Shown here one piece after another: positions 10,987 to 21,636 of a DNA stretch of 64,000 nucleotides (position 1 is its first letter; every line of letters begins with the position of its first letter). The stretch lies in assembly GCA_002286855.1 (NCBI GenBank), contig NRSV01000036.1, forward strand, positions 248,001 to 312,000, given 5' to 3'. The translations under genes and the position numbers were made by a program. This DNA comes from Bipolaris cookei (taxonomy: Eukaryota > Ascomycota > Dothideomycetes > Pleosporales > Pleosporaceae). The notes beneath the pieces were generated by a model. That model was not told the DNA's origin. It saw only the letters and a list, made by a program, of their open reading frames with translations, and searched no databases.

Positions 10987-12168
10987 ATGGGAAAATCGTC
11001 AAAAGACAAGCGAGATGCGTACTACCGACTGGCAAAAGAAGAAGGATGGCGGGCACGATCTGCATACAAGTTACTGCAACTAGACGAAGAATTCAATCTG
11101 TTTGAAGGCGTCACCCGAGTCGTGGATCTCTGTGCTGCACCAGGAAGCTGGAGCCAAGTGCTATCCCGTGTGCTCATCAAGGGAGAAAAATTCGGACGGG
11201 CGGGGTGGCAGGAGAAGCAAGCTTCGACACGGAACTATGTTTTGGGTGCAGACAAGAAGAAGGAAGATAGTCTGGAAGTAGAGAAAAAGGAACAGGATGC
11301 TGGAGTCAAGGGAGAGAGACCAAAGCCAAGAGAAGGAGTACGGATAGTTGCGATTGATTTGCAGCCCATGAGCCCGCTTGAGGGTGTAACGACGATGCGC
11401 GCAGATATTACGCATCCGTCTACGATACCCCTTATGCTCAAGGCGCTCGATCCCGATACATATGACCCCAAGGCCACAAGCGGCTCCTCGTCTGTAGACC
11501 TTGTGATTTCCGATGGGGCGCCCGACGTCACTGGGCTCCACGACCTCGACATCTACGTGCAGAGCCAGCTCCTGTGGGCAGCGCTCAACCTTGCCCTGTG
11601 CGTGCTCAAGCCCGGCGGCAAGTTTGTGGCCAAGATCTTTAGAGGCAAAGACGTCGATTTGCTGTTTGCGCAGCTGAAGATTGTGTTTGAGCGGGTGCGC
11701 GTGGCTAAGCCGAGGAGTAGTCGGGCGAGCAGCATAGAAGCGTTTGTCGTGTGCGAGGGCTTCTGTCCTCCCAAAGGGTTTACGGCCAGTCTGGACAAAC
11801 CGCTTGGCGCGGGCACGCAGTTGCCCACACCACGAGCACCCGCTCCGTGCGATGCGCCCAGACCAGAAAGCAGGGTCTCGCGAAAAGTCAGGGACGACGG
11901 GGCAATCGAGATTGACCTTGGCGACGAAAGCGGAGACCAAGATGATATTGAAGAGGGAGATCAGCGGTGGATAGCGCCGTTTCTGGCATGTGGTGACTTG
12001 TCGGCTTACGACTCTGATGCTACATATCATTTGCCCAAGGATAGAGTCAGTCTGGACCCTGTGCAGCCTCCTACAGCGCCGCCGTACAAGAGAGCGCTGG
12101 AGATGCGGAAATTGGCCGGGGGTGCATACGGGAAGACAAAGGGTAGGGCTGAGCAGACAGCATCGTAA
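10987..12168 (+). CDS. TRM7: tRNA (Cm32/Nm34) 2'-O-ribose methyltransferase Trm7, FtsJ type
   Basis: Intronless, 393 residues. The N-terminus MGKSSKDKRDAYYRLAKEEG and RARSAYKLLQLDEEF are the FtsJ/Trm7 signature. The SAM site is VVDLCAAPGSWSQVLS; LVISDGAPDVTGLHDLD holds motif IV, and GGKFVAKIFRG and SSIEAFVVCEGF complete the K-D-K-E catalytic set. Trm7 methylates riboses at anticodon-loop positions 32 and 34 of cytosolic tRNAs with partners Trm732 and Trm734. Compared with yeast Trm7 (about 310 residues) there is an insertion of roughly 45 charged residues after motif I (FGRAGWQEKQ to GERPKPREG) and a longer acidic C-terminus. The insertion is in frame and lacks splice signals, so I take it as real. 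Confidence 0.92.
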   Translation: MGKSSKDKRDAYYRLAKEEGWRARSAYKLLQLDEEFNLFEGVTRVVDLCAAPGSWSQVLSRVLIKGEKFGRAGWQEKQASTRNYVLGADKKKEDSLEVEKKEQDAGVKGERPKPREGVRIVAIDLQPMSPLEGVTTMRADITHPSTIPLMLKALDPDTYDPKATSGSSSVDLVISDGAPDVTGLHDLDIYVQSQLLWAALNLALCVLKPGGKFVAKIFRGKDVDLLFAQLKIVFERVRVAKPRSSRASSIEAFVVCEGFCPPKGFTASLDKPLGAGTQLPTPRAPAPCDAPRPESRVSRKVRDDGAIEIDLGDESGDQDDIEEGDQRWIAPFLACGDLSAYDSDATYHLPKDRVSLDPVQPPTAPPYKRALEMRKLAGGAYGKTKGRAEQTAS

Positions 12169-14000
12169 TTGAGATTGAGTACGCGGTAGACTACAGTGAC
12201 AAGGGTCTATGTTTCATTTCTGCTATGACATGATTTGAAAGGCTAGTGGATAAGCATCGTTCGGCATACATATGTTTGTTGCATACGTATTGACTACATG
12301 GTGGCACAATGTAAGCGATATCCATCTATGCCATACTCGATGTTTTAGCGTTTGGTCAGCGTGCGTTTGAAGGCTTGGTGTGGTATGTAAGTGAGTATAT
12401 AAATACCTTGCACCCTGACGCTGTAGAGGCGTTGTGTAAGTATGTATCAGGCGCATGGGCGTGGCGCTATCCTTGCACGTTATGTAGTATTCTGATGAAC
12501 CGGTTCACACATGAACACGGCTGCAAGTGGCATTGCCGTCTAGGCTCAAAAGGGGGGGTTGGCCTGCAAGGCACCGTGTTCTCTGTCGGGCCAGAGGTGC
12601 TAATTTCTTACATGTGGCACACGCAGCGCTGGCAGTTGGCTCATTGTGCGCTATGACGCGCAAGAAGCAAAGAAGCAAAATGTCACTGTTTGACGAGTGT
12701 CGGCATGGGGTGGAAAGCAGGTGTCTCAGATAGGTGCAGCCGGATTGGCCCAGCCTTGGAGGACAATTGGGCAGGATGGAGGTTGTGTAATTAGGCAATT
12801 TGCGTGCGTAGTCGAGCTTGTACGGGACAGGCAATTGACATGGCAATGGCAATGTGGTGTGGTCCCAGGACAGTGGTCGACAGAACGTTTTTTTCTGGTG
12901 CAGTGGTAGCGTGCGATGGCGACGGGAGATGGACCGCAGCCGCGAGGGCGGGCTTGTTGAATGACGCTGTGCTCGCAACGTGTGGAAAGTCGATGCGGGC
13001 TGCATGTGCATCCACGTCTTGATAGTGCGCATGCGGGCCGAGGCTGCTGCTGGATGTGTTGTTTTGGGGGGTGGGCAGCTTGGGGGCATCGGAGTGCTGT
13101 GCTGGGTGCAAGCGCGCCCTGCATCCGTAAGGGCGGATGCGTGCATGGCGCGTTTCACCAGGCCCGGTGTTTGGATCTCTGGTGCAGTGGTGATGGCATG
13201 TTATACGTCGGCAGAGGTAGCGCGAAGTGGGGGAGGGTGAAAGGAGGGTGGGTGTGTGGGAGAGGCGGGCTGGCCTGGGCGGCTCCTGCACAGGCACGGC
13301 GCATTGCTCGCGACGCAGCGGCGCCGTGTGCAGCGCGAGGGCGGCCGAGTGCTCGTATTGTGTCGTGAGGGCTCTGGAGCTACTGCAGCCGGCCTGGGCT
13401 GCGCGCTGGCTCGGGCCTGCTATCTGTCAAACGCGGGCGCTGCACGAGTCGGCGGTGGAGGCGGCTCTACTTGCACGCTGGAAATGAGAGGAAAGGCCGA
13501 CTGAAACTCATTTTGGGCATGCATGGTGGTCTTCGCCTGGGTGGAGATTGCGGCAGTCTGGAGGCTAGCAAGGACATGGCCGACGCTCTTGCGGCAAAAG
13601 CTCAGTCGCTGTCCATCCAGCCCATGCCCTCTCCGAGACTCCATCTTTCTTCTGCCCGCCTGTAGCTGGAGTCGTAGCCGGCTGGAGCTGGAGTTGCTGC
13701 TGTAGCTGCTGTCGCTGTCACTGCTCCTACTCCTGCTACTGCTGTTGTTGCTGCTGCAGCTGCTGCATGTCCCGTAGCCGTCCACCGTGCCTCGTCGCCC
13801 ATTTCGCCCAATCCGCCTGTCCGTCCACAGCCCGCAGTCGACCTCCTCATCTTCTCGTCGTCGTCGTCGTCGTCGTCGTCCTCATCACCACTACTCCCAC
13901 CGCCCTCGCCCGGCCGCGGCCACAGTGAAACCCCCCAAACTCCAGGGCCGCATTGCGCCAGTCGCCGTCCGCGCCGCAGCCACTGGGCGCAGCCGGCAGC
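12169..14000. other. long intergenic region / 5' leader of STE20
   Basis: 1.8 kb without a supportable gene. Overlapping frames occur on both strands (for example 12505-13158 minus) but they are GC-driven, have no domains and mostly lack ATG starts. The last 400 bp is rich in CTG- and GTC-like triplets and probably includes promoter and 5' UTR of the kinase gene. Confidence 0.45.
13855..13880. repeat. (TCG)n microsatellite
   Basis: Nearly nine perfect TCG units lie about 120 bp upstream of the STE20 start codon. Imperfect CTG/CTC triplet runs precede it from about 13690 to 13770. Confidence 0.9.
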
Positions 14001-16813
14001 ATGGAGGAAAAGTCGTCGTCGAGGCGGCTGGTCAAGAAGGAGCGCCATCCCCCAATCGCTTATCTGAACAACAAGTCGACCACGTTGAAGCGTGCCCCGA
14101 GTGCTGCATCCTACTTTGCACCCCATCAGGGCCTTGGCACGGGCTCAGCGGCCTCGCTATCGCCTGCTACCACACCGGGAGCCTCGTCGCTCCGCCGCAG
14201 CCCCTCGCTGACGCCCGTCCACGAGTACCAGAACCACGCGCATGTCGACCATCTGGCTCACTACCAGCTCCCGCCCTCGGTTGCCCACCTGCCCCCGGCC
14301 GCCGTCGGTCAGCCCTTCAACAGCATCGTCGAGGAGGCCCTTAACGCATCCAACGCCAACGCACCACGTAGGCCCGCTGGCCCACAGCACTCGCACACCG
14401 ACCAGCCCGCCCGCTACCTGCGACAGTCGCGTTCCTTCACCTCCAACATGGACTCGACCACCCCACCCTCGACTGGCCAGCCCAAGACCAACCGCTACAG
14501 CGACGGCGGCTCCGGCTCCCAGCCCGCCAGCGATACGGCAAAGAAGCGTCTGTCGGGCGGCGCAAAGAAAAAGGGCACCTTCTCCACCTTCATGAGCAGC
14601 ATGCTGGGCTCCCCGCGCCGCCCGACCATCTCGACGCCCACCAACCCCATGCATGTCACCCATGTTAGCATCGACAACCAGACGGGCGAGTATACGGTGC
14701 GTGCCCCCTCCTCTCGAGAGCTACTCCGCCTTTGCCCAACCCCAACCCCAACCTCGAGCCCCTCGCTCGCTAACACTGCACATAGGGCCTCCCCAAGGAA
14801 TGGCAGCGCATGCTGCAGCAGAATGGCATCTCTCAGGAAGAGCAGAAGCAGCATCCCCAGGCTGTCGTCGATGTGGTCAACTTCTACAAGGACAATGCCG
14901 AGAAGAACGAGGACGATACCATCTGGGACAAGATGGGCCCCGCGCACACCCAAGCGTATGCTTACCAGGCTAACGTTGCCCAAAACAACAATAGCACCAC
15001 CCCCACCTCCGCCTCCGCCTCCGCCAACAACAACAACAACAATACCGCAAATTACGGCGCTGCCCAACCACTCAGCCCCCCGCAGAGCCCTCGCTTTCCA
15101 CGGAACGACCAGTCTAGCTTCGAGAACCCCCGCGCTCCCCCGCCAATTCCTCGCAGCCTCACCTTGCCCGCCTCCAACCTGCCCCAGACTAATGTAGCAG
15201 CCCTCGTACCGAACCGCCCAGCCCCCAAGCCTCCAGGTGCTTCTTCAGGCTCTACTGTTGCTCCCCCGTCCAGACCCCCTCCCCCGGCCCCAGGCCCGAA
15301 TGCCACGCAACAAACGACCCCTCGCCAGGAATACGACCTTCCCCAGACCGCCTATGCTGCACCAGCCCCCTCTGCGAGCCCCAGTGGCTCGTCGTCATCA
15401 CGCAGTCGAGCAAACACAACGGGAGGAACACCGCCGCGTTTTGACTCTCCAGCTGGTCCGCCCACCATCTCCCCCGCGCAGCAGTACCAGCAACAGCAGC
15501 AACAGGCAATGGCAATGGCTTCTTTCCAACAGCCCAAGGCGCCCCTGAGTAGGAGCGTTAGCCAGAGAGCCCCTCAGCCGGCACATGCGCCCCCGCCAGC
15601 TCCCGTGCATGTACAGCCCACGCCTCAGCAGGTGTTTGCGCAACAATCGGATCCCCAGAACATCCCGCTACCATCGCAACAAATGCAGCAGCCGCAGCCC
15701 GCTCGTGTAGGCCCGGCCCCACGAGCGCGCCAAAGGCCTCGACAAAGCCAGGGACCTGATATCGTTGCAAAGCTCAATGCCATTTGTACCAACGCCGACC
15801 CGAGAGAGAGATACCGAAACCTCAGCAAGATTGGCCAAGGTGCTTCTGGTGGTGTTTTCATGGCATTTGAGGTCCACACCAACAAATGCGTGGCTATCAA
15901 GCAGATGAATCTAGAGCAGCAGCCCAAGAAAGACCTGATTATCAACGAAATTCTCGTCATGAAAGACAGCAAGCACAAGAACATTGTCAACTTCATGGAT
16001 AGTTTTTTGCTGAGGGGCGATCTTTGGGTAGTCATGGAGTATATGGAGGGCGGAAGCTTGACAGATGTGGTCACTTTTAACATCATGTCAGAGGGCCAAA
16101 TAGCCGCTGTGTGCAGAGAGGTGAGTATGCGTGCCTAGTTCTCAAGTTCAAAGCTAATTCTAGCAGACATTGCACGGCCTGCAGCATCTGCACTCCAAGG
16201 GCGTCATCCACCGAGACATCAAATCCGACAACATCTTACTTTCTCAAGAAGGAAATATCAAGCTAAGTAAGTGACATGTTCAAATTGACATGTGACATGC
16301 TCTAACATGCCACGCAGCCGATTTTGGCTTTTGCGCTCAGATCAACGAGAGCCACAACAAGCGTACCACCATGGTGGGCACCCCGTACTGGATGGCCCCT
16401 GAGGTTGTCACGCGCAAGGAGTATGGTCGAAAGGTCGATATCTGGTCACTTGGTATTATGGCTATCGAGATGATTGAGGGAGAGCCGCCATACCTGAATG
16501 AAAGCCCCCTGCGCGCGCTCTGGCTTATCGCAACCAATGGAACACCCACGATCAAGGAAGAACACGCTTTGTCACCGGTGTTCCGCGACTTCCTAGCCTT
16601 TTCGCTTAAGGTTGATCCGGACAAGCGAGCTAGTGCTCACGATCTTTTAGTGGTGAGTCGCGCAAACTAGACAAAAAAAAGGTTAAACGACAGCTGACAT
16701 GTTAACAGCACCCCTTCATCCAAACTGCTGAGCCTTTGAGCACACTAGCACCATTGGTGCAGTCGGCAAGGAAGGCAAGAGCAGAAGAGAGGCGGAAGAA
16801 GGGTGGCATGTGA
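14001..16813 (+). CDS. STE20: p21-activated Ser/Thr kinase Ste20 (PAK)
   Basis: Five exons (14001-14696, 14786-16120, 16167-16266, 16318-16652, 16709-16813) give 856 residues. All joins keep frame: EYT/GLPKEWQ, CRE/TLHGLQHLH, IKL/TDFGFCA and DLLV/HPFIQ. The CRIB motif that binds Cdc42-GTP is ISTPTNPMHVTHV at about residues 210-222, with the p21-binding domain continuing past intron 1. A Pro/Gln/Ser-rich linker follows, with a short polyQ run. The kinase domain spans about 575-830, with GQGASGGV, HRDIKSDN, DFG and MVGTPYWMAPEV. There is no PH domain, so it is the Ste20 rather than the Cla4 type. Ste20 acts at the cortex in polarity, MAPK signalling and mating or filamentation pathways. A TTG at 13953 extends the frame upstream but the ATG at 14001 is preferred. 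Confidence 0.93.
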
Positions 16814-17892
16814 AATTTCGTTTTGGTAAAGAGTGTTTTTGACACCGGCACTTAGGTACGCTTGTTTTACAGAACAGTGGTCACGGTTCGTCCAGGACGA
16901 ATGCGAACTCGTTCACCAACTGGTATGGCAAGATAACAGAATTGTAAAGCGACTCGATGGCGCCAGGCAAACAATGGACGCTTGCGGTTACACTTCGCAG
17001 TACACGCCACCAAACCGAGTGGCTGCATTCCAAACGATCAGGTTTGACGTTATAGCCGAGCCAGGGCAGCACTTTTGCTTTAGAGTCGGTATGCAAAGGT
17101 CGAAGCCTCATACTGCTTTTCTTCACTTGGATCCCCGTGGATCGTCTTGGACCGAGTCAGCAATCCTTTCCGTCTTGTTTCAGCCGTTGTATCTTCAGCA
17201 AGCACTACCTGTTGTCGTGTTTTTCAAAAGTAAAAAAGAGTCGAGTATCGATACAGGCGCGCATCGAGGGATTTATTATGTCACATTTGTTTGTGCTTCA
17301 TGGGACGGATGCCATTATACGATTATTTATACACCAGTTGCAATTTTTAGTGTCTATACGCTTTGGGAAGGGGCTACAGTCTTGTCACCTTGCAGCATCC
17401 TCGGCATACAGAAAAGGCCGAATACATTCTATAGTTTTCTGTAAATGCACTTGTCTGAAAGTCATCATGGTTGCCATGGAATTGAATACAGTAGTAGTTT
17501 GCCGTGTGAAAATTGTGGCTCGTGACCGAGTGGCTGAGTAGGCAACCGCCACAGTGTTCGTCATCAGTCCCCCGCTAAATTGCTTGGGCGGCGGCGCACG
17601 CTCGTCGGGCGGATAGCTCCCAAGCCTCTCAGCATACGACAGCGCGTTGACTTGAGCTTTACCTTTCCGACCCTCAAGACCTCTACCTACAAAAACCGAA
17701 ACCACAAGCCTATTTCTTTTGCGATCCTCAAGGACGCCATCATACGCTAATCTTCTAGACTCGCCCAGCGGACCCTGTGCTGCACTGCGCTTACTGCCAC
17801 CCGTTGTCTGACTAGCTTCAAGGCAACATCCGCACTTGAACATCGTCTATACTCGAGGCCCAACAACCCCCAAAGGGACGGGGCAAATCGCC
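16814..17892. other. intergenic region between STE20 and HSE1
   Basis: About 1.1 kb with no supportable gene. An open frame at 16833-17444 has no domain, and its first third overlaps the probable STE20 3' UTR. The right end should hold the HSE1 promoter. Confidence 0.5.
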
Positions 17893-19997
17893 ATGTTTCG
17901 CGGACAGTCGAATATCTTCGATGATGTTGTGGTCAAGGCTACAGACGAGAACCTTACGAGTGAGAACTGGGAATACATTCTGGTATGGGCATCACCCACA
18001 TCATGGGGTTGACGGCAAAGTCGACGGCCCGCGCGCGGTGGGCCTACGCTGCAACCACATGTCTCGATGCTTTGGAGACTTGCAGAATACTGACTCGCCC
18101 TTGTAGGATGTATGCGACAAGGTCGGATCCTCCGACACAGGCGCAAAAGATGCAGTTGCTGCCATGATCAGGCGGCTCGCACACCGGAACGCTAACGTAC
18201 AACTCTATACCCTTGAGCTTGCAAATGCTTTGAGCCAGAACTGCGGAGTCCAAATGCACAAAGAGCTTGCTTCACGAAGCTTCACTGAGGCGCTACTAAG
18301 ACTGGCAAACGACCGCAACACACACCAGCAAGTCAAAGCCAAGATCCTGGAGCGCATGGCAGAATGGACAGAAATGTTTTCCCGTGACCCAGATCTCGGT
18401 ATCATGTCAGGCGCATATATGAGGCTAAAGTCACAGAGTATGTTGGCTCCATAGCAGTTGAATGGTGCGGTGCTTACACAAAATAGATCCCAACCTCCGT
18501 GCACCCTCAAAGCCACAAAAGACACAGATTTCGGATGCCGAGCGCCAGAAGGAGGAGGAGGAACTACAGATGGCTCTTGCTATGTCGATAAGAGAGTCCA
18601 AAGGCGCAGCTCCAACAGCCGCCAGTTCCAACAATCCTCAGCAAAGCGGATCCGGATCTAGCGCCCAACGAGAGCAACCAGCGCAGCCTGTGTCTCAAGG
18701 CACAACCGCTGCGACTGTGTCGCGAGTACGGGCGCTCTTCGATTTCCAACCGTCAGAACCCGGTGAATTACAGTTCCGCAAGGGCGACATCATCGCTGTG
18801 CTCGAATCGGTATATAAAGACTGGTGGAAGGGATCGCTACGTGGACAAACTGGTATCTTTCCGCTCAACTACGTGGAGAAGTTGCAAGACCCGACACGCG
18901 AGGAACTTGAACGGGAAGCACAGAACGAGGCTGAGGTGTTTGCGCAAATAAGGAATGTAGAAAAGCTACTTGCCCTGTTGAGCACCAGCTCGCAACCTGG
19001 TGGTGGTGATGCGCGGGATAACGAGGAGATTACAGAACTCTATCACTCGACTCTGGCTATCCGGCCAAAGTTGATTGAGCTCATTGGCAAGTACTCTCAG
19101 AAGAAAGGTATGTTCAATAGACACCCACAGTCGCTTCGGGAACTAACCATATTAGATGACTTTACACAGCTGAATGAAAAGTTCATTAAGGCTCGTCGAG
19201 ACTACGAATCAATGCTAGAGGCATCCATGTCGCAGCCGCAGCAACCCCCATACGGTGGCCGTCCTACTTATGGCGCATACAATGCCCCTCCCCCCTCGAA
19301 TTATCCGGCGTACCCACCAACATCCTCTACACCGCACCAAGATCCAGGCCGTTTCAATTATGGCGGGCCACCTTCTGCACAACATGCACCCCCGTCTCAG
19401 GCCCCACCGGCAGGCGCAAGTCCTGCCTTCTTCATGGTGCCTCCTGGAGAGCAAAGGACGCAGCAAACCCCGCAACCGGGACTACCATCTGACCCTTACT
19501 CATTACCACCAGGCAGAGTACCCGTTGGCGGCCGGCCACTAAGCTATGGACCTCAGGAATTGTCGACGGCGCATTATGATTCACCTGTAGACAACCGACA
19601 CTCTTTCCACGGCCCTAGCCAGCCCCAAGGTCCTTCAGCACCACAAGGATACGACTATCCGCCTGCACAGCAAGGAAACGGTTATCCTCCACAACAAGGC
19701 CCTCCACAAGGCCCGCCACAAGGCCAGCAGAATCCTTATGAGCAACTGTCGTCGCCACCTTCACAGGGACCGCCACAGGGACCGCTACATGATCAACATG
19801 CGCCAGAATCGCATGCACAGCAGCCACCTCAGCAAGGACATGGTTATCCACCCGCACAGCCCGGATACGCCCCGCCAGCCCCACCGGGAACTGCTTCTAG
19901 TCCTGCGCCACAAGGGTACCTTCCATATCGACCAGGAGGGCAAGTGCCGAGTGCGCCGCCCGTAGGAGGAGATGATGCTTCTGGCTTTTACCGGTAG
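17893..19997 (+). CDS. HSE1: ESCRT-0 subunit Hse1 (VHS, UIM, SH3)
   Basis: Four exons, 17893-17982, 18107-18437, 18487-19107 and 19156-19997, encode 627 residues. The VHS domain covers about residues 5-140 (MFRGQSNIFDDVVVKATDEN, split at EYIL/DVCDKVGS). A ubiquitin-interacting motif lies at about 161-177 (EEEELQMALAMSIRES). The SH3 domain is at about 219-272 (VRALFDFQPSEPGELQFRKG to GIFPLNYVEKL). A helical GAT-like core and a Pro/Gln/Gly/Tyr-rich tail follow. With Vps27, Hse1 sorts ubiquitinated cargo into multivesicular bodies. Intron 3 (19108-19155; GTATGT, CTAAC, ATTAG) is exactly 48 bp with no stop codon, so the frame reads through it; removing it restores SQKKDDFTQLNEKF, the family sequence. 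Confidence 0.93.
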
Positions 19998-20693
19998 AAG
20001 CGGCCTTTGAGGGACGGGTGGATCAGGACATCATGTAGCTGTAAAGTACTGCACTAGGGATTAGTGGATGGAGTTGTTGTGACCTCGAAAATGAAGATAC
20101 CATGGATCTTTTGTAAGATATTTTGAAAAGTTGCATGTGCTCGATTAGTTGACCGTGAGGAAAAAATAGATTTTTGCTAAAGATTACATTTTCTCCATTG
20201 TCTTTGCTAAAAGCGGAAATTTGGGATTCTTTGTCTACTACTGTTATTTTTAATTCAACAAAGGTCGATGCTAGTTTTTTACTTTGGTACGATTTTATCT
20301 TTCTTCTGCACTTGCAAATATTGTTGGTCTTTGCCTTTTCCCCTTATTACGTATTGAAAATCAGAGATGTAACGGTAAAGTAGTAGCACATGGTTCCTGT
20401 ACAACTCCCTTAGTGCGCGGCATTAGTATGGAAGGAAGGTTGCTTAGCAAAGGTGAGTGAGTGAGGGAAGCTATCAGTATATTCACGAACTTATTCAAAA
20501 AATTCTATTGAGAACTTAATGCAGTATCTTGAATAAACCTCGAATTATACACTATGTATATATGGCTTCTTCCTCTTCCTCTTCTTTTTCTTCTTCTCCC
20601 TCTCCAATCCAGCCCTTTGAGCAGATTCGTAAAATCGATTATCACGCTTGCTCCTACATCTCCATATACAACATCTACATTTCTCTTTCTATC
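19998..20693. other. intergenic region with pyrimidine tract
   Basis: AT-rich 3' flank of HSE1, then a CT-rich tract at about 20564-20606 upstream of the first small secreted-protein gene. Such tracts are common in fungal promoters. No other gene is evident. Confidence 0.5.
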
Positions 20694-21140
20694 ATGCAAA
20701 TTCAATTCTACCTCAACATCTTCCTATCCCTCTTCCATCTCATCTCTGCCTCATCAATACCCTCCCCGTCATCACAACTCAAACCCTGCCCCTCCACCCC
20801 ACACCCCACCCTTCCCCAATACCAGCTAGCCTACGCCACCTACTGCACGCGTCACTTCTCGCCCTCACGCTCGCTGTCTCCAAATTTCAAAGTCGTCTTC
20901 ACGTACCGTCTTACTGACGCCCAGGGACAGCCGGTGTACTGGGTACTGAGTGCGATGTGGGAACAAGGGGGGTTTCTGGGGGGAGGCACGATGGAGGTGG
21001 GGATGGAGACGTGTTTGGAGTGGTTCAGGGGTGGGGAAAGGGAAGGGTTGTGTAAGATGGGGGATGGGGCGGGGGTTAGGGGGTGGAAGGGAGCGAGGGG
21101 GCGGGTGAAGGTTGAGGCGAGGAGGAGGGGAGGTTCCTGA
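20694..21140 (+). CDS. small secreted cysteine-containing protein, paralogue 1
   Basis: A single-exon frame of 148 residues from the ATG at 20694, chosen because it starts with a signal peptide (MQIQFYLNIFLSLFHLISAS). Four cysteines remain in the mature part. The block YCTRH...VVFTYRLTDAQGQPVYWVL aligns with YCERH...LVFTYQLTAADKKPIKWVF of the next gene, and the last two cysteines (ETC.EWF and GLCKM) also correspond. The function is unknown. Small, secreted and cysteine-bearing, it fits an effector-like or cell-surface protein, which is inference. The second half of the gene is extremely G-rich on the coding strand, giving a Gly/Arg-rich C-terminus that may be less constrained. Confidence 0.6.
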   Translation: MQIQFYLNIFLSLFHLISASSIPSPSSQLKPCPSTPHPTLPQYQLAYATYCTRHFSPSRSLSPNFKVVFTYRLTDAQGQPVYWVLSAMWEQGGFLGGGTMEVGMETCLEWFRGGEREGLCKMGDGAGVRGWKGARGRVKVEARRRGGS

Positions 21141-21636
21141 AGCTTGAAGTGTTTTTGTCCTTGTGAGGCCTGGAGATGAAGTTTCTTTCCCTTTCTTGAG
21201 AGCTCTGTATGGGTTATGTTTTTTTAATGAGGGTATGTTTCTTTTATTATTATCATTATTATTATTATTCGTGCTGTGGGGGGTAGGAGGAGTAATGGTT
21301 TCCCAGCATTCTGTACTTTTGTCAGACTTGGTGGATCGGATGGAGTTTGTAACATTGGGTTGGTTCGAGAAAAGAACACTAGCAATTATTCCAGTGCTGA
21401 TTTTTTGGACGCTAAGTTTCCATTGTTTGCGAAGTATGCTACGTAATGGCATTATATTTCTTTGTGCCTGTGTGGCTTTGCTAACCTTTGTCGAGTTCGA
21501 ACTACAGAGAGGAGAGATCCCGAGTATTTCACAATGAAGAGCTTGATTAGAAACTTTGATATATGAAGCCCAGTCTCTCATATATCAATCGATCAACATT
21601 CTCCCTGCAAACGCGCATCTGGAAGAGCAGTCAACA
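21141..21636. other. spacer between the two secreted paralogues
   Basis: About 500 bp with an ATT-type triplet run near 21243-21269. The open frame at 21163-21537 has no recognisable features and is treated as spurious. Confidence 0.5.

Noticed and set aside
12505..13158. 217-codon minus-strand open frame upstream of STE20
   Set aside because: Composition follows local GC bias, several other frames overlap it on both strands, and no signal peptide, domain or splice structure is seen.
16833..17444. 203-codon open frame after STE20
   Set aside because: It begins in the probable 3' UTR, has no family features, and ends in AT-rich sequence typical of intergenic DNA.
17520..17560. tRNA-like A-box appearance (GAGTGGCTGAGTAGG)
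   Set aside because: No B-box of the GGTTCGA type and no acceptor-stem pairing are found at the right distance.
21163..21537. 124-codon frame between the secreted paralogues
   Set aside because: It lies across a triplet repeat and AT-rich spacer, has no relation to the paralogues and no signal peptide at its start.
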